Counted from the first letter of the stretch, positions 16,957-27,096 are shown. The stretch is 64,000 nt of DNA from Thalassospira lucentensis (GCF_001613805.1 NZ_LPVY01000005.1:248001-312000), one strand, 5' to 3'. Notes: a model not told the origin generated them from the sequence alone. A program made the numbers and translations.

Positions 16957-17610
16957 ATGTATATGATGGAACTCGGGACGGTGATGGTCGGGATTGCCTT
17001 GGCACAGATATCGCCGGGGCCAAACATGATGGCAGTATCATCAGCCGCACTTTCCGGCGGGCGGCAGCCCGGATTGCTGAGTGCTGTGGGAGTTGCCACC
17101 GGCGTTTTCATATGGTCGGTGCTGTTTTCCTTTGGCATTGGCGCGGTCATTGATGCTTTCCCTCAAAGCCTGACGGCGATGAAGCTGGTGGGCGGGGGAT
17201 ATTTCCTTTATCTCGCGCTGAAATCGTTGTGGTCTTGCTTGAAAGGTTCTGGTTCGGTTGGTAGCGCGCGCGATAATCTGTATAGCCCTGCGTCAAAGAT
17301 TGGTTTCACTGCCTATCGCACCGGCTTACTCGTTGTTCTGACCAATCCCAAGGCTGCATTGATGTGGGTGGCGGTTTTGATGTTTCTGGCCTCTGCCCAG
17401 GGCACGCATCCTGCATTGATCGTTATCGGGGTACTTGCGTCGTGTTCGGCAATGGTTATTTACGGTATCTATGCTCTGCTGTTTTCCACTGGTGTTGCCG
17501 TTCGGGCCTACCAGCGGTTTTTCCGCGTTGTTGACGGCATTTTTGGTGCAGTATTCGGCGTAATCGGCAGCAAGATTTTGATTGATGGCATGCGCGATCT
17601 GCGTAGTTAA
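16957..17610 (+). CDS. LysE/RhtB-family exporter
   Basis: 217 aa with about six hydrophobic segments. The family signature SPGPNMMAVSSAALSGGRQPGL lies at residues 19-40, and GGGYFLYLALKSL plus LTNPKAALMWVAVL follow. Members export amino acids such as lysine or homoserine lactone from the cytoplasm; the substrate cannot be assigned. An 8-nt spaced AGGAC-like site supports the ATG. Confidence 0.9.
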   Translation: MYMMELGTVMVGIALAQISPGPNMMAVSSAALSGGRQPGLLSAVGVATGVFIWSVLFSFGIGAVIDAFPQSLTAMKLVGGGYFLYLALKSLWSCLKGSGSVGSARDNLYSPASKIGFTAYRTGLLVVLTNPKAALMWVAVLMFLASAQGTHPALIVIGVLASCSAMVIYGIYALLFSTGVAVRAYQRFFRVVDGIFGAVFGVIGSKILIDGMRDLRS

Positions 17611-17624
17611 GCTGATTGCTTTCC

Positions 17625-17927
17625 CTAAGCTAAAGCCAATGTCAATTCGGCAATGTGACCATCAAGCTTCTGCCGGATCAGTTTGCTGTCACCTGGTTCG
17701 ACCTGAAGCTTTCCATTGCCAAGATGAAGCCCGATATGATGCATCCCGTATCGCAGGGTGATGGTGAGTTCGTCAGCCGCAACGATTTCGCAATCGGACT
17801 GGCTGTTGGCAGCCAGATGATGGGGTGGGGCGGATTTCCAGCCGGTTTGCGGTGCCAGACTGGTCAGATGCAGGGGTTCGGTGCCGGTATTTTGCAGGAT
17901 CAGCTTAAGGTTCATTTCCCCGGGCAT
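17625..17927 (-). CDS. Small protein of unknown function
   Basis: 100 aa. Not recognised. It alternates hydrophobic and polar residues (LKLILQNTGTEPLHLTSL, then LTITLRYGMHHIGLHL) as a beta-sandwich would. A strong AAGGAGG ribosome site lies about 10 nt before the ATG on the minus strand, which favours this strand over the overlapping ORF opposite. It is convergent with lysE. Confidence 0.55.
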   Translation of the reverse strand: MPGEMNLKLILQNTGTEPLHLTSLAPQTGWKSAPPHHLAANSQSDCEIVAADELTITLRYGMHHIGLHLGNGKLQVEPGDSKLIRQKLDGHIAELTLALA

Positions 17928-18064
17928 GTCTCTCTCGCCTCCTTGATTTTGGCTCTTTCCTGTATGTAAGGCGCAGATTTTCGATGTCGATAGCCATCAA
18001 TGCTTGCAGTGGCCGCAATCACATGTGACTCTGGTGCTGTTCTTCCACTACGTTTTCAAGGCTG

Positions 18065-18616
18065 ATGCAGCTTTTACTGAAATCCGTCGATTTTGCCGCC
18101 CGAGCGCATCGTGATCAGCGCCGCAAGGGCCCGGCTAATGAACCCTATATTAATCATCCGATCGAGGTTTCGCGCCTGATCGTCGAATGCGAACCGGGCA
18201 CGGACGAATATGTGCTGTGTGCCGCGGTTCTGCATGACGTGATTGAGGATTGCGGTGCGACCCGCGATGAAATTGCCGCCTGTTTCAACGAAATGATTGC
18301 CGATATCGTGCTTGAGGTCAGTGACGACAAAGCCTTGCCGCGCGATGACCGTAAAGCCCGTCAGATCGAAACCGCTCCGCATCTCAGCGACGGCGCAAAA
18401 CTGGTCCGTCTGGCGGATAAGGTCGCCAATGTCGGCGCGATGCTGACCGATACGCCGGTCGGCTGGGACCGTGAACAGATTCTGCGCTATGTCGATTGGG
18501 CCGAGGCCGTAATTGCACCTTGCCGCATTGCTAGCCCTAGTCTGTCGGATCGTTTCGATGCCATCGCACGTGATGTCCGCGCCTGGCACACCGAAGAAGA
18601 AGAGGCAGGGGTTTAA
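18065..18616 (+). CDS. MESH1-like HD hydrolase (small alarmone hydrolase)
   Basis: 183 aa, a single HD domain like the hydrolase half of SpoT/RelA: AARAHRDQRRKGPANEPYINHPIEV, CAAVLHDVIEDCGATRDEI with the metal-binding HD pair and ED, then ARQIETAPHLSDGAKLVRLADKVANV. There is no synthetase or TGS domain. Relatives hydrolyse (p)ppGpp or NADPH 3'-phosphate. It stands alone on the plus strand between two minus-strand genes. Confidence 0.85.
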   Translation: MQLLLKSVDFAARAHRDQRRKGPANEPYINHPIEVSRLIVECEPGTDEYVLCAAVLHDVIEDCGATRDEIAACFNEMIADIVLEVSDDKALPRDDRKARQIETAPHLSDGAKLVRLADKVANVGAMLTDTPVGWDREQILRYVDWAEAVIAPCRIASPSLSDRFDAIARDVRAWHTEEEEAGV

Positions 18617-18684
18617 CCCTACCTCTAGCTGCAAACGGTCATTCCCGCGAGGGTGGGAATCCATGTTTTCAATGGCATTCTGTC

Positions 18685-19659
18685 TTATGGCTTCAAAATC
18701 ACCGAGCCGGTGGTTTTGCGGCCTTCAAGATCGTCATGGGCCTGTTTGGCGTCCGCCAAGGCATAGGTTGCACCGATGTCGATCTTCACCACACCGGATT
18801 TCAGCACGTCAAATAGCTCGTTCGCGGTTGCCAGAAGCTCTTCGCGAGTGGCGGTATATTGAAAGACGCTCGGACGGGTCAGGAAATAGGCTCCGGGTGC
18901 GAGAGCTTTAAGCGGGACGGGTGGGACAGCGCCTGATGACTGGCCGAAACTGACCATCATGCCAAGACGTTTCAGGCAATCCAGCGAGTCGTCAAAAGTA
19001 TCCTTACCGACGGAATCATAAACAACTTCAACGCCTTGGCCGTTGGTGATCTCTTTGACACGCTCGGATACCTTTTCCTCCCGATAGAGGATCGGATAAT
19101 CGCAACCCTTGGATTTGGCGATCTCGGCCTTTTCCTTCGATCCGACGGTGCCGATCACGGTGGCACCCAGATGTTTGGCCCACTGGCAGACAATCTGGCC
19201 AACCCCGCCTGCTGCCGCATGGATGAGGATCGTATCGCCTTTTTTGACGTGATAGGTTCGGCGCAGCAGATATTGTGCCGTCATGCCCTGCAACATGGCG
19301 GCGGCTGCAAGATCAAAGCTGATCCCGTCGGGGATCTTAACCAAACCCTTGGCCGGCATTACACGTGCCTCGGCATAGGCGCCAAGTGGCTGTGCGGCAT
19401 AGGCAACTCGATCACCAGCTGCAAGGTCGGTTACGCCGTCACCAACCGCCTCGATCACGCCCGAACCTTCAAGCCCTAGGCCCGATGGCAGGGACGGGGC
19501 CGGATAAACCCCGGAACGGAAATAGATATCGATATAGTTCAGTCCGATGGCTTCCTGTCGCAGGCGAACTTCACCGGTACCTGGTGCACCAACCTCGACA
19601 GCTTCAAAACGCAGGACATCGCTGCCGCCGGTTTCATAAAATCGGAAAGCTTTGGTCAT
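18685..19659 (-). CDS. Quinone oxidoreductase, zinc-free MDR type
   Basis: 324 aa. The GroES-like half has GEVRLRQEAIGLNYIDIYFRSG and GLEGSGVIEAVGDGV; the Rossmann half has ILIHAAAGGVGQIVCQWAKHLGATVIGTV at about residues 140-170. The NYIDIYFR motif and the lack of structural-zinc cysteines fit quinone reductase (QOR) type enzymes, which reduce quinones with NADPH. A GGGAGG site is close to the ATG. Confidence 0.93.
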   Translation of the reverse strand: MTKAFRFYETGGSDVLRFEAVEVGAPGTGEVRLRQEAIGLNYIDIYFRSGVYPAPSLPSGLGLEGSGVIEAVGDGVTDLAAGDRVAYAAQPLGAYAEARVMPAKGLVKIPDGISFDLAAAAMLQGMTAQYLLRRTYHVKKGDTILIHAAAGGVGQIVCQWAKHLGATVIGTVGSKEKAEIAKSKGCDYPILYREEKVSERVKEITNGQGVEVVYDSVGKDTFDDSLDCLKRLGMMVSFGQSSGAVPPVPLKALAPGAYFLTRPSVFQYTATREELLATANELFDVLKSGVVKIDIGATYALADAKQAHDDLEGRKTTGSVILKP

Positions 19660-19834
19660 GGAGACCTCCCGTTAATGCGCCATTTTGGCGCTTGTCTGAT
19701 CAATGGACCAAGTCTATGTTAGAAAACGGCATTTTGCTATCCGGCAGGTTTGGTTTTGCCCGTTTCGACGGGTGTTAAAAGACGGTATTTCATCTGATGG
19801 AATGCCAGACAAAATTGGCTGATAGCTGCTTTGT

Positions 19835-20320
19835 TCAGAACAGGTTGCCCTGATCGCTTGGGATAACCAGATCGACGCCTTCGATTTTCAAAAGCGCGCG
19901 TTTGGTTTCAAGCCCACCATCGCCGGAATAACCGCCCGGTTTGCCGCCGCTCGCCAGAACACGGTGGCATGGAATGATTATGGGAATTGGATTAAGCCCG
20001 CAGGCCGTACCAACAGCCTGATAGGCCGTTGGTGCCCCGGCTGCAATCGCCAGATCCTTATAGGTCGCGGTTTTGCCCAGCGGGATTTTGCACATCGCCT
20101 TCCATACGGCCTTGTGGAAATCGGTGCCATCGGGGGCCAGCGGCAGGTCAAAGGTATCGAGCTTACCGGTGAAATAGGCGTTAAGCTGCGCCTTCGCTTC
20201 GTTCAGGACGGGACTTGGTTCCATATCCTCGACAAAGCCCCAGTCGACCGCGACAATTTTATCGTCAAACTCGAAAACCGTAATCGCCCCGACCGGGCTG
20301 TTCATCGAAATCTGGGGCAT
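19835..20320 (-). CDS. ogt: Methylated-DNA-protein cysteine methyltransferase
   Basis: 161 aa. The active-site motif IIIPCHRVLASGGKPGGYSGDGGLETKRALLKIEG carries the acceptor Cys. VWKAMCKIPLGKTATYKDLAIAAGAPTAYQAVGTACGLNPIPI is the helix-turn-helix DNA-binding part. It removes alkyl groups from O6-guanine in a suicidal reaction. No Ada regulatory domain is fused. The ATG at 20320 fits the usual family start. Confidence 0.93.
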   Translation of the reverse strand: MPQISMNSPVGAITVFEFDDKIVAVDWGFVEDMEPSPVLNEAKAQLNAYFTGKLDTFDLPLAPDGTDFHKAVWKAMCKIPLGKTATYKDLAIAAGAPTAYQAVGTACGLNPIPIIIPCHRVLASGGKPGGYSGDGGLETKRALLKIEGVDLVIPSDQGNLF

Positions 20321-20405
20321 TGGCGAAATCCTGCGGTTCGTGCGGGGCAAAAGGTAAAATAGAGATAGCGGGGCGTAAGGCGGGCGGGGTAGCCTCATCC
20401 ATCCG

Positions 20406-20421
20406 ATGTTTCACGTGAAAC
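20406..20421. repeat. parS site 1
   Basis: A perfect TGTTTCACGTGAAACA, inside a 24-bp perfect palindrome (20402-20425). It lies between ogt and the yyaL-type gene, about 12 kb from oriC. Confidence 0.93.
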
Positions 20422-20455
20422 ATCGGAAATGGACAGGAGCCACATCACCTGTTCT

Positions 20456-22507
20456 TTATGCCGCGCTGGTCGGTAGATCGGCAAGCAGTTTGGCAAGGTC
20501 CGGGGCATTGGTTACCGGCTTAGAACAGACAGGTCCCTGACAGACATAGGCGGTTTCATGGCCATCGATCGCGGTTTTGCCCTTGGCCGGGTGAAGATCG
20601 GGCAGGGCATCGGTATCGGCAAGGATGGTAATCGCCCGGTTCGGCAGATAGGCGGCAAAGATTGCGTGGCGCATTTCCAGATAAATCTGGCTGCGTTCCT
20701 TCGCGACCAGTACGATTTGAAGTGGGTTTTGTAGCATTTCGGCTGCCAGAAGCAGTCCCGGCATATTGGGGAATTGTTCGTTTAATCGCCCCGAAAAGGC
20801 GGCAATGGTGACTTCCGCTCGGTCGCGATATCTGGTATCGCCGGTCAGCGCATAAAGCCGGGCCAGATTTTGCGCCATTACCGAATTGCCAGCCGGAACA
20901 GCATTATCCATATGTGGTTTCTGCCGAACCACCAGATCGTCAGCATCTGAGGCCGATTGGAAATAACCGCCCATGGCATCGGCAAACAGGATTTCGACCG
21001 TTTCGCACCACTCGGTGGCTTCGCGAAGATATGCATCTTCGCCAAAGCATTCGTACAGCCGAAGTGCTGCCCGGATCATATGGGCGTAATCTTCAAGCAT
21101 CCCGGCATGTTGTGCCTTGCCATTGCGATAACTGTGCAGAAAGCGACGGTCATTCTGATCGCCGGTCATCAGGCTATTGATCACGAAATTATAGGCAAGT
21201 TTGGCGTAATCAAGCCAGTCTGCGTGTTTGAATACCATCGCTGCCTCGGCCAGGGCGGCGATGGTCATTGCGTTCCAGTCGGTCAGTGCCTTGTCATCCC
21301 AACCCGGCCAAATGCGCTTGTTTCGCACCGCCAAAAGCTTTGCCCGCATTTCGGAAAGCTTCTTTTCGATTGTCGCATCCGAAAGCCCAAGTCCGGACTG
21401 TGTGCGGTTCAGGATGTTTTGATGTTCCCAGTTGCCCGTCGGGCTGACGTCATAAATCTGTTTGAACAGGGAGGCATCATCGCCAAGAGTTTTGTCAATT
21501 TCGTCTTCATCCCAGACATAGAATTTGCCTTCGATTCCTTCGCTGTCGGCATCGAGGCTGGCGGCAAAGGCTCCGCCTGGAATGCGCATCTCGCACAGAA
21601 TCCAGTCAATAGTTTCGACAATCCGGGCTTCATAAAGCGAATTACCGGTTTCACGCCAGACATCGCACAAAAGATCAATCAGCTGCGCATTGTCATACAG
21701 CATCTTTTCGAAATGCGGCACCAGCCATTGGTCATCCACGGCGTAGCGGGCAAAACCGCCGCCGACATGGTCATAGATACCGCCCTGACACATGCGATCA
21801 AGACTATGGCGGACAATGCGTTTAAGCTCCGTATTATTGGTGCGAACACCCGTACGCCAAATAAAGGCCAGAAGGTTTGGTTGTGGGAATTTCGGTGCGC
21901 CATTGGTGCCGCCATTTTCCCCGTCCATAATCTGCAAACAGCCATGCCCGCACTGATCGATCATTGCAAGCGAGGGCACCGAGCCGGTGGCACCGCTATT
22001 CATTTTAAGCAGGGCCTGACCGATTTGCGTGACGTTATGGCGGATATTTTCGGGCTGTTCGGCATAGATTTCCGCTACAGATTTCAAAACATCGCCAAAT
22101 CCCGGGCGGCCATAGCGTGCTTCTTTGGGGAAATAGGTCCCCCCCCAGAAGGGTTCGCCGTCCGGCGTCAGGAACATGGTCAATGGCCATCCGCCCTGCT
22201 GGCCTAGCAAGGCCAGCGCATTTTGATAGACACTATCAAGGTCGGGGCGTTCTTCGCGGTCGAGCTTAATACTGACGAACAGCTCATTCATCAGGGCTGC
22301 GATGCCATCATCTTCGAAACTTTCATGCGCCATGACATGGCACCAGTGACATGCCGCATAACCTACCGACAGAAGAACCGGTTTGTTTGCTGCCTTGGCG
22401 GCGGCCAGAACTTCGGAACTCCAGGGTTGCCAATGCACCGGATTGTCGCGGTGCTGCAAAAGATAGGGGCTGGTTTCCGAACCGAGATTGTTCTGTGCGA
22501 GTTTCAT
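20456..22507 (-). CDS. YyaL/SSP411-type thioredoxin-domain protein (DUF255)
   Basis: 683 aa. The N-terminal thioredoxin-like domain has YAACHWCHVMAHESFEDD with a CxxC pair and LDREERPDLDSVYQ. It is followed by a long helical (alpha/alpha)6 barrel with GGIYDHVGGGFARYAVDDQWLVPHFEKMLYDNAQL and EDYAHMIRAALRLYE. The exact reaction is not known; the barrel resembles N-acylglucosamine epimerase-type domains. The order and length fit the family. Confidence 0.92.
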   Translation of the reverse strand: MKLAQNNLGSETSPYLLQHRDNPVHWQPWSSEVLAAAKAANKPVLLSVGYAACHWCHVMAHESFEDDGIAALMNELFVSIKLDREERPDLDSVYQNALALLGQQGGWPLTMFLTPDGEPFWGGTYFPKEARYGRPGFGDVLKSVAEIYAEQPENIRHNVTQIGQALLKMNSGATGSVPSLAMIDQCGHGCLQIMDGENGGTNGAPKFPQPNLLAFIWRTGVRTNNTELKRIVRHSLDRMCQGGIYDHVGGGFARYAVDDQWLVPHFEKMLYDNAQLIDLLCDVWRETGNSLYEARIVETIDWILCEMRIPGGAFAASLDADSEGIEGKFYVWDEDEIDKTLGDDASLFKQIYDVSPTGNWEHQNILNRTQSGLGLSDATIEKKLSEMRAKLLAVRNKRIWPGWDDKALTDWNAMTIAALAEAAMVFKHADWLDYAKLAYNFVINSLMTGDQNDRRFLHSYRNGKAQHAGMLEDYAHMIRAALRLYECFGEDAYLREATEWCETVEILFADAMGGYFQSASDADDLVVRQKPHMDNAVPAGNSVMAQNLARLYALTGDTRYRDRAEVTIAAFSGRLNEQFPNMPGLLLAAEMLQNPLQIVLVAKERSQIYLEMRHAIFAAYLPNRAITILADTDALPDLHPAKGKTAIDGHETAYVCQGPVCSKPVTNAPDLAKLLADLPTSAA

Positions 22508-22796
22508 GGCATCGTGTCCTGTGCCCGTCCGGTTTTACTATGCAGGTGGCGAGCTTTTTATGGTTTGCGGGAAGGGTGGCGTTCCCATTTCTCATCATTT
22601 ATGGATGTAAGGGTAAAGACCCTGAATGGAAAGGCAAGGGGGGGGCAAATGGATGGGAATGGCAAAATATTGCGATTTTATCGGATTTTAACCGATTGGA
22701 GCGGAATGGAGGGCGATAGTGATTGAGAAAGCAACGCAGGGGCGTCCATAATGGGCGTAACAAAAACCATAAAATCAAACCGAGGAGATCAGGGCG
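22508..22796. other. Intergenic region, divergent genes
   Basis: 289 bp between the yyaL-type gene and the small DUF6489-type gene. It must hold both promoters. A G-run lies at about 22639-22648. No repeat or RNA structure was recognised. Confidence 0.4.
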
Positions 22797-23057
22797 ATGA
22801 AAGTTTCCGTGGATATCGATTGCACACCGGAAGAACTGCGCACCTTTTTTGGTCTGCCTGATGTGCAGCCGATGCAGCAGGCCTTAATGAAAGATATCGA
22901 GGACCGTATGAAAGCCAATCTTGCGGCGATGGATCCCGAAACCATGCTCAATACGTGGCTGCCGCAAGGCATGCAGAACTGGGAACAGCTCCAGAAAGCC
23001 TTCTGGAGCCAGTTTAACGCTGCCGGCAACAGCACTGGCAAGAACACCAAGGACTGA
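22797..23057 (+). CDS. Small conserved protein, DUF6489-like
   Basis: 86 aa: MKVSVDIDCTPEELRTFFGLPDVQPMQQALMKDIEDRM, then WLPQGMQNWEQLQKAFWSQF. I associate this with the DUF6489 family of Rhodospirillales, from memory. It is helical, acidic and without a signal peptide. A GAGGA site precedes the ATG. The ferredoxin gene begins 5 bp after its stop. Confidence 0.7.
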   Translation: MKVSVDIDCTPEELRTFFGLPDVQPMQQALMKDIEDRMKANLAAMDPETMLNTWLPQGMQNWEQLQKAFWSQFNAAGNSTGKNTKD

Positions 23058-23062
23058 TCAGC

Positions 23063-23392
23063 TTGACCACCGAGGCACATTTTTATCAGGCGCATGTTTT
23101 CGTGTGCCAGAACGAGCGTCCCGTGGGACACGAACGCGGATGCTGCAATACCAAAGGCGCGACAAAGCTTCGCAATTACATGAAAATCCGCGCCAAAGAA
23201 CTTGGTTTGCCGATGACCCGGATTAATACCGCCGGGTGCCTTGATCGCTGTGAATTGGGCCCGGTGATGGTGATTTATCCCGAAGGGACTTGGTATCGTT
23301 ACGAGACAATGGAGGATGTCGATGCCATCCTCAACGATCATCTCGTCGGTGGGAAGGTGGTTGAACGGCTGCGGCTAAGCCCGGATCAATAA
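23063..23392 (+). CDS. Thioredoxin-like [2Fe-2S] ferredoxin
   Basis: 109 aa with a thioredoxin-like fold and four candidate cluster cysteines: VFVC, GCC, then AGCLDRCELGPVMVIYPEG. The LDRCELGP motif is typical of this family, of which members are also domains of NADH dehydrogenase and cobalamin-synthesis proteins. It starts with TTG; AAGGA 9 nt upstream supports it. It follows the small protein directly and may be co-transcribed. Confidence 0.88.
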   Translation: MTTEAHFYQAHVFVCQNERPVGHERGCCNTKGATKLRNYMKIRAKELGLPMTRINTAGCLDRCELGPVMVIYPEGTWYRYETMEDVDAILNDHLVGGKVVERLRLSPDQ

Positions 23393-23445
23393 CTCTGGCA
23401 GATGGGCGTAATTACTCACTACCTCTTCAATAGAATGATGACTCC

Positions 23446-23479
23446 AAACGGCTCCAGCAGGGGCCGTTTTGTGTTTTTC
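23446..23479 (+). terminator. Terminator after the ferredoxin gene
   Basis: AAACGGC (23446-23452) pairs with GCCGTTT (23463-23469), followed by TGTGTTTTT. Confidence 0.65.
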
Positions 23480-23642
23480 GGAAACCGGGGCCGGAAGGGG
23501 CGGATATACCGCTTTGATATTCTTTTGTGGCCTTAAAGCCCTGTTTGCAATTGCAGCTATATGTTGACCTGTGCGGGATGCTGACCGATATGGACAGCCA
23601 GCAGCATTTTCCTTTGGATAGCGGACGGATTAGGCAGGACGG

Positions 23643-25052
23643 ATGACGATTAACGTGACCCACAATGGAACCCCGATCCAAGGGGGCCAGACAGATACCA
23701 TCTTTGCCCTTTCCAGCGGCGCTGGGCGGGCCGGGGTGGCGGTAATCCGGTTATCCGGGCCAATGGCGGGGCCGACGCTCTGTGCGCTTCTGGGGCGCGA
23801 TAACCTGCCAAAGGCGCGCCATGCGATCTATGCGCCGATCCGTGATCCGAAAACGGAAGAACGGCTTGACGATGCGGTGGCGATCTATTTCGCTGGACCG
23901 GCCAGCTTTACAGGCGAGGATGTCGTCGAGCTTCATACTCATGGCGGGCGTGCGGTAATCGACGGTGTTCTTGATTGCTTGGCCGCTCGACCGGGCCTGC
24001 GTATCGCCGAACCGGGGGAATATACCAGACGTGCCTTCGAAAATGGCAAAATGGACCTGACCGCGGCCGAGGGCATTGCCGATCTGATCGATGCCGAAAC
24101 TGCGGCCCAACGCAGGCAGGCCGTGCGCCAGATGGCAGGCGAATTGGGCACCCTTTACGAAAACTGGCGCGCGCGTTTAATGAAGGCATTGGCCTACATC
24201 GAGGCGGATATCGATTTTCCGGACGAAGATTTGCCTGGTGGTATTGTGCCTGTGGTGCGTGGTGATTTGTCATCCGTTCACGGCGAGATGGATAAACATC
24301 TCGCCGACAACCGGCGCGGCGAACGGTTGCGCGAAGGTTTCCAGATCGTGATTCTCGGTGCGCCTAATGCCGGTAAATCAAGCCTTCTGAACCGGCTGGC
24401 AATGCGTGAGGCGGCGATTGTGTCCGAGATCGCTGGAACCACGCGCGATATGATCGAAGTCCATCTTGATCTTGGTGGTTTTCCCGTCACCATGGTGGAT
24501 ACTGCGGGCCTTCGCGAAAGTGGCGATGTGATCGAAACCGAGGGTGTTCGCCGTGCAACCGCCCGCGCGGAGGATGCGGATTTGCGGCTTGTTGTGGTGG
24601 ATCGTTCCGACTGGCCCCACATCGACGCAGAGGCTGCGCGCCTGATTGATGCCAATACGATCCTTCTGGTCAATAAGGTGGATGGTTTGGATGTTGGCGA
24701 TATCCCGACAGTCTGGTCTGGAAAATCGGCAATAGGTGATCGGCTTGAGCTGCCCGTTTTGCCCATATCGGCCATGACCGGGCAGGGGATGGAAAGCCTC
24801 TTGCAACTGCTGGAGACTCGCGTAAAAGAAGGGCTCGATTTTGCGGGACCAGTTCCCCTGACACGGCTGCGGCACCGCCAGGCACTTGAGCGTGCCAGTG
24901 ATCATCTGGATCGCGGATTGCAGACCGATATTGCCGAATTGGCGGCCGAGGATGTTCGCCTTGCCGTGCGTGAAATCGGTAAAATCACCGGACGCGTCGA
25001 TGTGGAAGACCTGCTTGATATTATCTTCGGCGACTTCTGTATCGGCAAATAA
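23643..25052 (+). CDS. mnmE: MnmE, tRNA U34 modification GTPase
   Basis: 469 aa. With MnmG it makes 5-carboxymethylaminomethyl-uridine at the tRNA wobble position. The N-terminal folate-binding domain has ALSSGAGRAGVAVIRLSGP. The GTPase G domain has G1 GAPNAGKSSLLNRL at about residues 239-252, DTAGLR (G3) and NKVD (G4). The C-terminal FCIGK is the conserved CxGK motif. It leads the mnmE-mnmG-rsmG-parA-parB string. Confidence 0.97.
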   Translation: MTINVTHNGTPIQGGQTDTIFALSSGAGRAGVAVIRLSGPMAGPTLCALLGRDNLPKARHAIYAPIRDPKTEERLDDAVAIYFAGPASFTGEDVVELHTHGGRAVIDGVLDCLAARPGLRIAEPGEYTRRAFENGKMDLTAAEGIADLIDAETAAQRRQAVRQMAGELGTLYENWRARLMKALAYIEADIDFPDEDLPGGIVPVVRGDLSSVHGEMDKHLADNRRGERLREGFQIVILGAPNAGKSSLLNRLAMREAAIVSEIAGTTRDMIEVHLDLGGFPVTMVDTAGLRESGDVIETEGVRRATARAEDADLRLVVVDRSDWPHIDAEAARLIDANTILLVNKVDGLDVGDIPTVWSGKSAIGDRLELPVLPISAMTGQGMESLLQLLETRVKEGLDFAGPVPLTRLRHRQALERASDHLDRGLQTDIAELAAEDVRLAVREIGKITGRVDVEDLLDIIFGDFCIGK

Positions 25053-25065
25053 GATTATCAGAAAT

Positions 25066-25081
25066 TGTTTCACGTGAAACA
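25066..25081. repeat. parS site 2
   Basis: Perfect TGTTTCACGTGAAACA, 14 bp after the mnmE stop. Confidence 0.93.
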
Positions 25082-25197
25082 TCGGCCATTTCGATGACAC
25101 GTGGTTTTGAATTAAGACCTGAATAAGACTCGCAAGCTGTGTTGCATTGAGCAGATGTCATGGCTTGGCGTAGTCAAGGAATTCAACGAGGAATTCG

Positions 25198-27096
25198 ATG
25201 TCGGATAACCGATTTGATGTGATTGTTGTTGGCGGGGGCCATGCCGGGTGCGAGGCAGCGGCTGCGGCTGCGCGCATGGGGGCGAAAACCGCACTGGTCA
25301 CACACCGTGCTGATCGTATCGGTGAAATGTCTTGCAACCCGGCTATTGGCGGGCTTGGCAAGGGGCATATGGTTCGCGAGGTCGACGCGCTTGACGGTGT
25401 GATGGGTCGTGCGATTGACCGCGCTGGGATCCAATTCCGAATGCTGAACCGTTCCAAGGGACCGGCTGTGCGCGGCCCACGCGCGCAGGCTGATCGGAAG
25501 CTGTATCGCGAAGCGGTGCAGGATATTCTGGCCAATCAGGAAAACCTGACGATCATCGAAGGCGCGGTTCACGACCTTAAAATTGCCGAGGGCGATGACA
25601 GCCGCGTGACCGGTGTGATCACCGAAGACGGGCGCGAATATGATGCCGGGGCGGTGGTTCTGACAACGGGCACGTTCCTGCGCGGTCTTATTCATATTGG
25701 CGAAAAAACCACACCGGCGGGCCGCATCGGCGATGCGCCAGCTCTTGGTCTTTCGGAGACGCTGGAAAAATTCGGCTTCCGTTTGGGGCGCCTGAAAACA
25801 GGTACCCCAGCACGGCTTGATGGCCGCACCATTGATTGGGCGAGCCTGCAGGAACAGCCGGGGGATAATCCGCCAGATCCGTTTTCATTCCTGAACAGCG
25901 AAATCACCGTGCCGCAAATCCCGTGTCACATGACCTGGACGATCGAGGCGACGCACGAAATTATTCGCGCGAACCTGCATCGCGCACCGATGTATAGCGG
26001 CCAGATCAAGAGCAGCGGCCCGCGTTATTGCCCGTCCATTGAAGACAAGGTTGTGCGTTTCGCCGAAAAGAATCAGCACCAGATTTTCCTGGAGCCGGAA
26101 GGGCTTGATGATCCTACGGTTTATCCGAACGGTATTTCGACCTCATTGCCTGAGGAAGTTCAGCTTGCGATGCTCGCCACTATTCCGGGGCTTGAGAAGG
26201 TCGAGATTTTCCGCCCTGGCTATGCCGTCGAATATGATTTCGTTGATCCGCGCGAGCTGCGCCATACGCTGGAAACCAAGAAAGTCGGTGCGCTGTTCTT
26301 TGCTGGTCAGATCAATGGCACGACAGGTTATGAAGAAGCTGCCGGGCAGGGACTTGTTGCCGGTGTCAACGCGGCGTTGGTTGCGGGCAGTACTGCGGGG
26401 GCGGTTGATCGTGAGTTTGTTCTGGATCGTGCCGATGCCTATATCGGTGTGATGATCGACGATCTGGTGACGCTCGGTACGCGCGAACCCTATCGCATGT
26501 TTACGTCGCGCGCTGAGTATCGCCTGATGCTGCGCGCTGATAATGCTGATCAGCGTCTGACTGGTCGCGGTCTTGAAATCGGTTGCGTTGCCTCGCACCG
26601 CGCGCAAGTTTGGGGTGACAAGAAGCTTGCCCTTGAGGCGGCCAAGCGGACGGTTTCTGATCTGACGGAGACGCCGAATGGTCTCGCCAAGCACGATATC
26701 AAGATCAATCAGGATGGGGTGCGGCGCTCTGCGTATGATCTGCTGGCCTATCCGGACATTGATTTCGATACGCTGACTCGTGTCTGGCCGCAGCTTTCGG
26801 AAATTACTCCGGAAATCCGCGACCAGGTGTCAATTGATGCTCAGTATAAAGGTTACCTCGAACGACAGTCGGCCGATGTTGCGGCCTTCCGTCGGGACGA
26901 GGAATTGCGCCTGCCGCGCGATCTTGACTTCGACAGCGTTGGTAGCCTGTCAGCGGAAATCCGGTTGAAGCTCAAAGAAATTCAGCCTGAAACCATCGGT
27001 GCGGCATCACGTATTCCGGGTGTGACTCCGGCGGCAGTGACCGCTTTGCTTGGTCATATCAAAAGCCACAAACACAAGATTGTTCGTAGCGCCTGA
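25198..27096 (+). CDS. mnmG: MnmG (GidA), tRNA U34 modification FAD enzyme
   Basis: 632 aa. It is the FAD/NADH partner of MnmE. The N-terminal FAD motif is [20 protein letters not shown], followed by [24 protein letters not shown] and [15 protein letters not shown], and [27 protein letters not shown]. The C-terminal helical domain ends with [12 protein letters not shown]. The conserved Cys residues are present. Strong terminator follows. Confidence 0.98.
   Translation: MSDNRFDVIVVGGGHAGCEAAAAAARMGAKTALVTHRADRIGEMSCNPAIGGLGKGHMVREVDALDGVMGRAIDRAGIQFRMLNRSKGPAVRGPRAQADRKLYREAVQDILANQENLTIIEGAVHDLKIAEGDDSRVTGVITEDGREYDAGAVVLTTGTFLRGLIHIGEKTTPAGRIGDAPALGLSETLEKFGFRLGRLKTGTPARLDGRTIDWASLQEQPGDNPPDPFSFLNSEITVPQIPCHMTWTIEATHEIIRANLHRAPMYSGQIKSSGPRYCPSIEDKVVRFAEKNQHQIFLEPEGLDDPTVYPNGISTSLPEEVQLAMLATIPGLEKVEIFRPGYAVEYDFVDPRELRHTLETKKVGALFFAGQINGTTGYEEAAGQGLVAGVNAALVAGSTAGAVDREFVLDRADAYIGVMIDDLVTLGTREPYRMFTSRAEYRLMLRADNADQRLTGRGLEIGCVASHRAQVWGDKKLALEAAKRTVSDLTETPNGLAKHDIKINQDGVRRSAYDLLAYPDIDFDTLTRVWPQLSEITPEIRDQVSIDAQYKGYLERQSADVAAFRRDEELRLPRDLDFDSVGSLSAEIRLKLKEIQPETIGAASRIPGVTPAAVTALLGHIKSHKHKIVRSA

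Noticed and set aside
20957-22207. Long plus-strand ORF of 416 codons
   Set aside because: It lies wholly opposite the YyaL-type gene, whose motifs and CxxC site are clear; the plus-strand reading has no domain.
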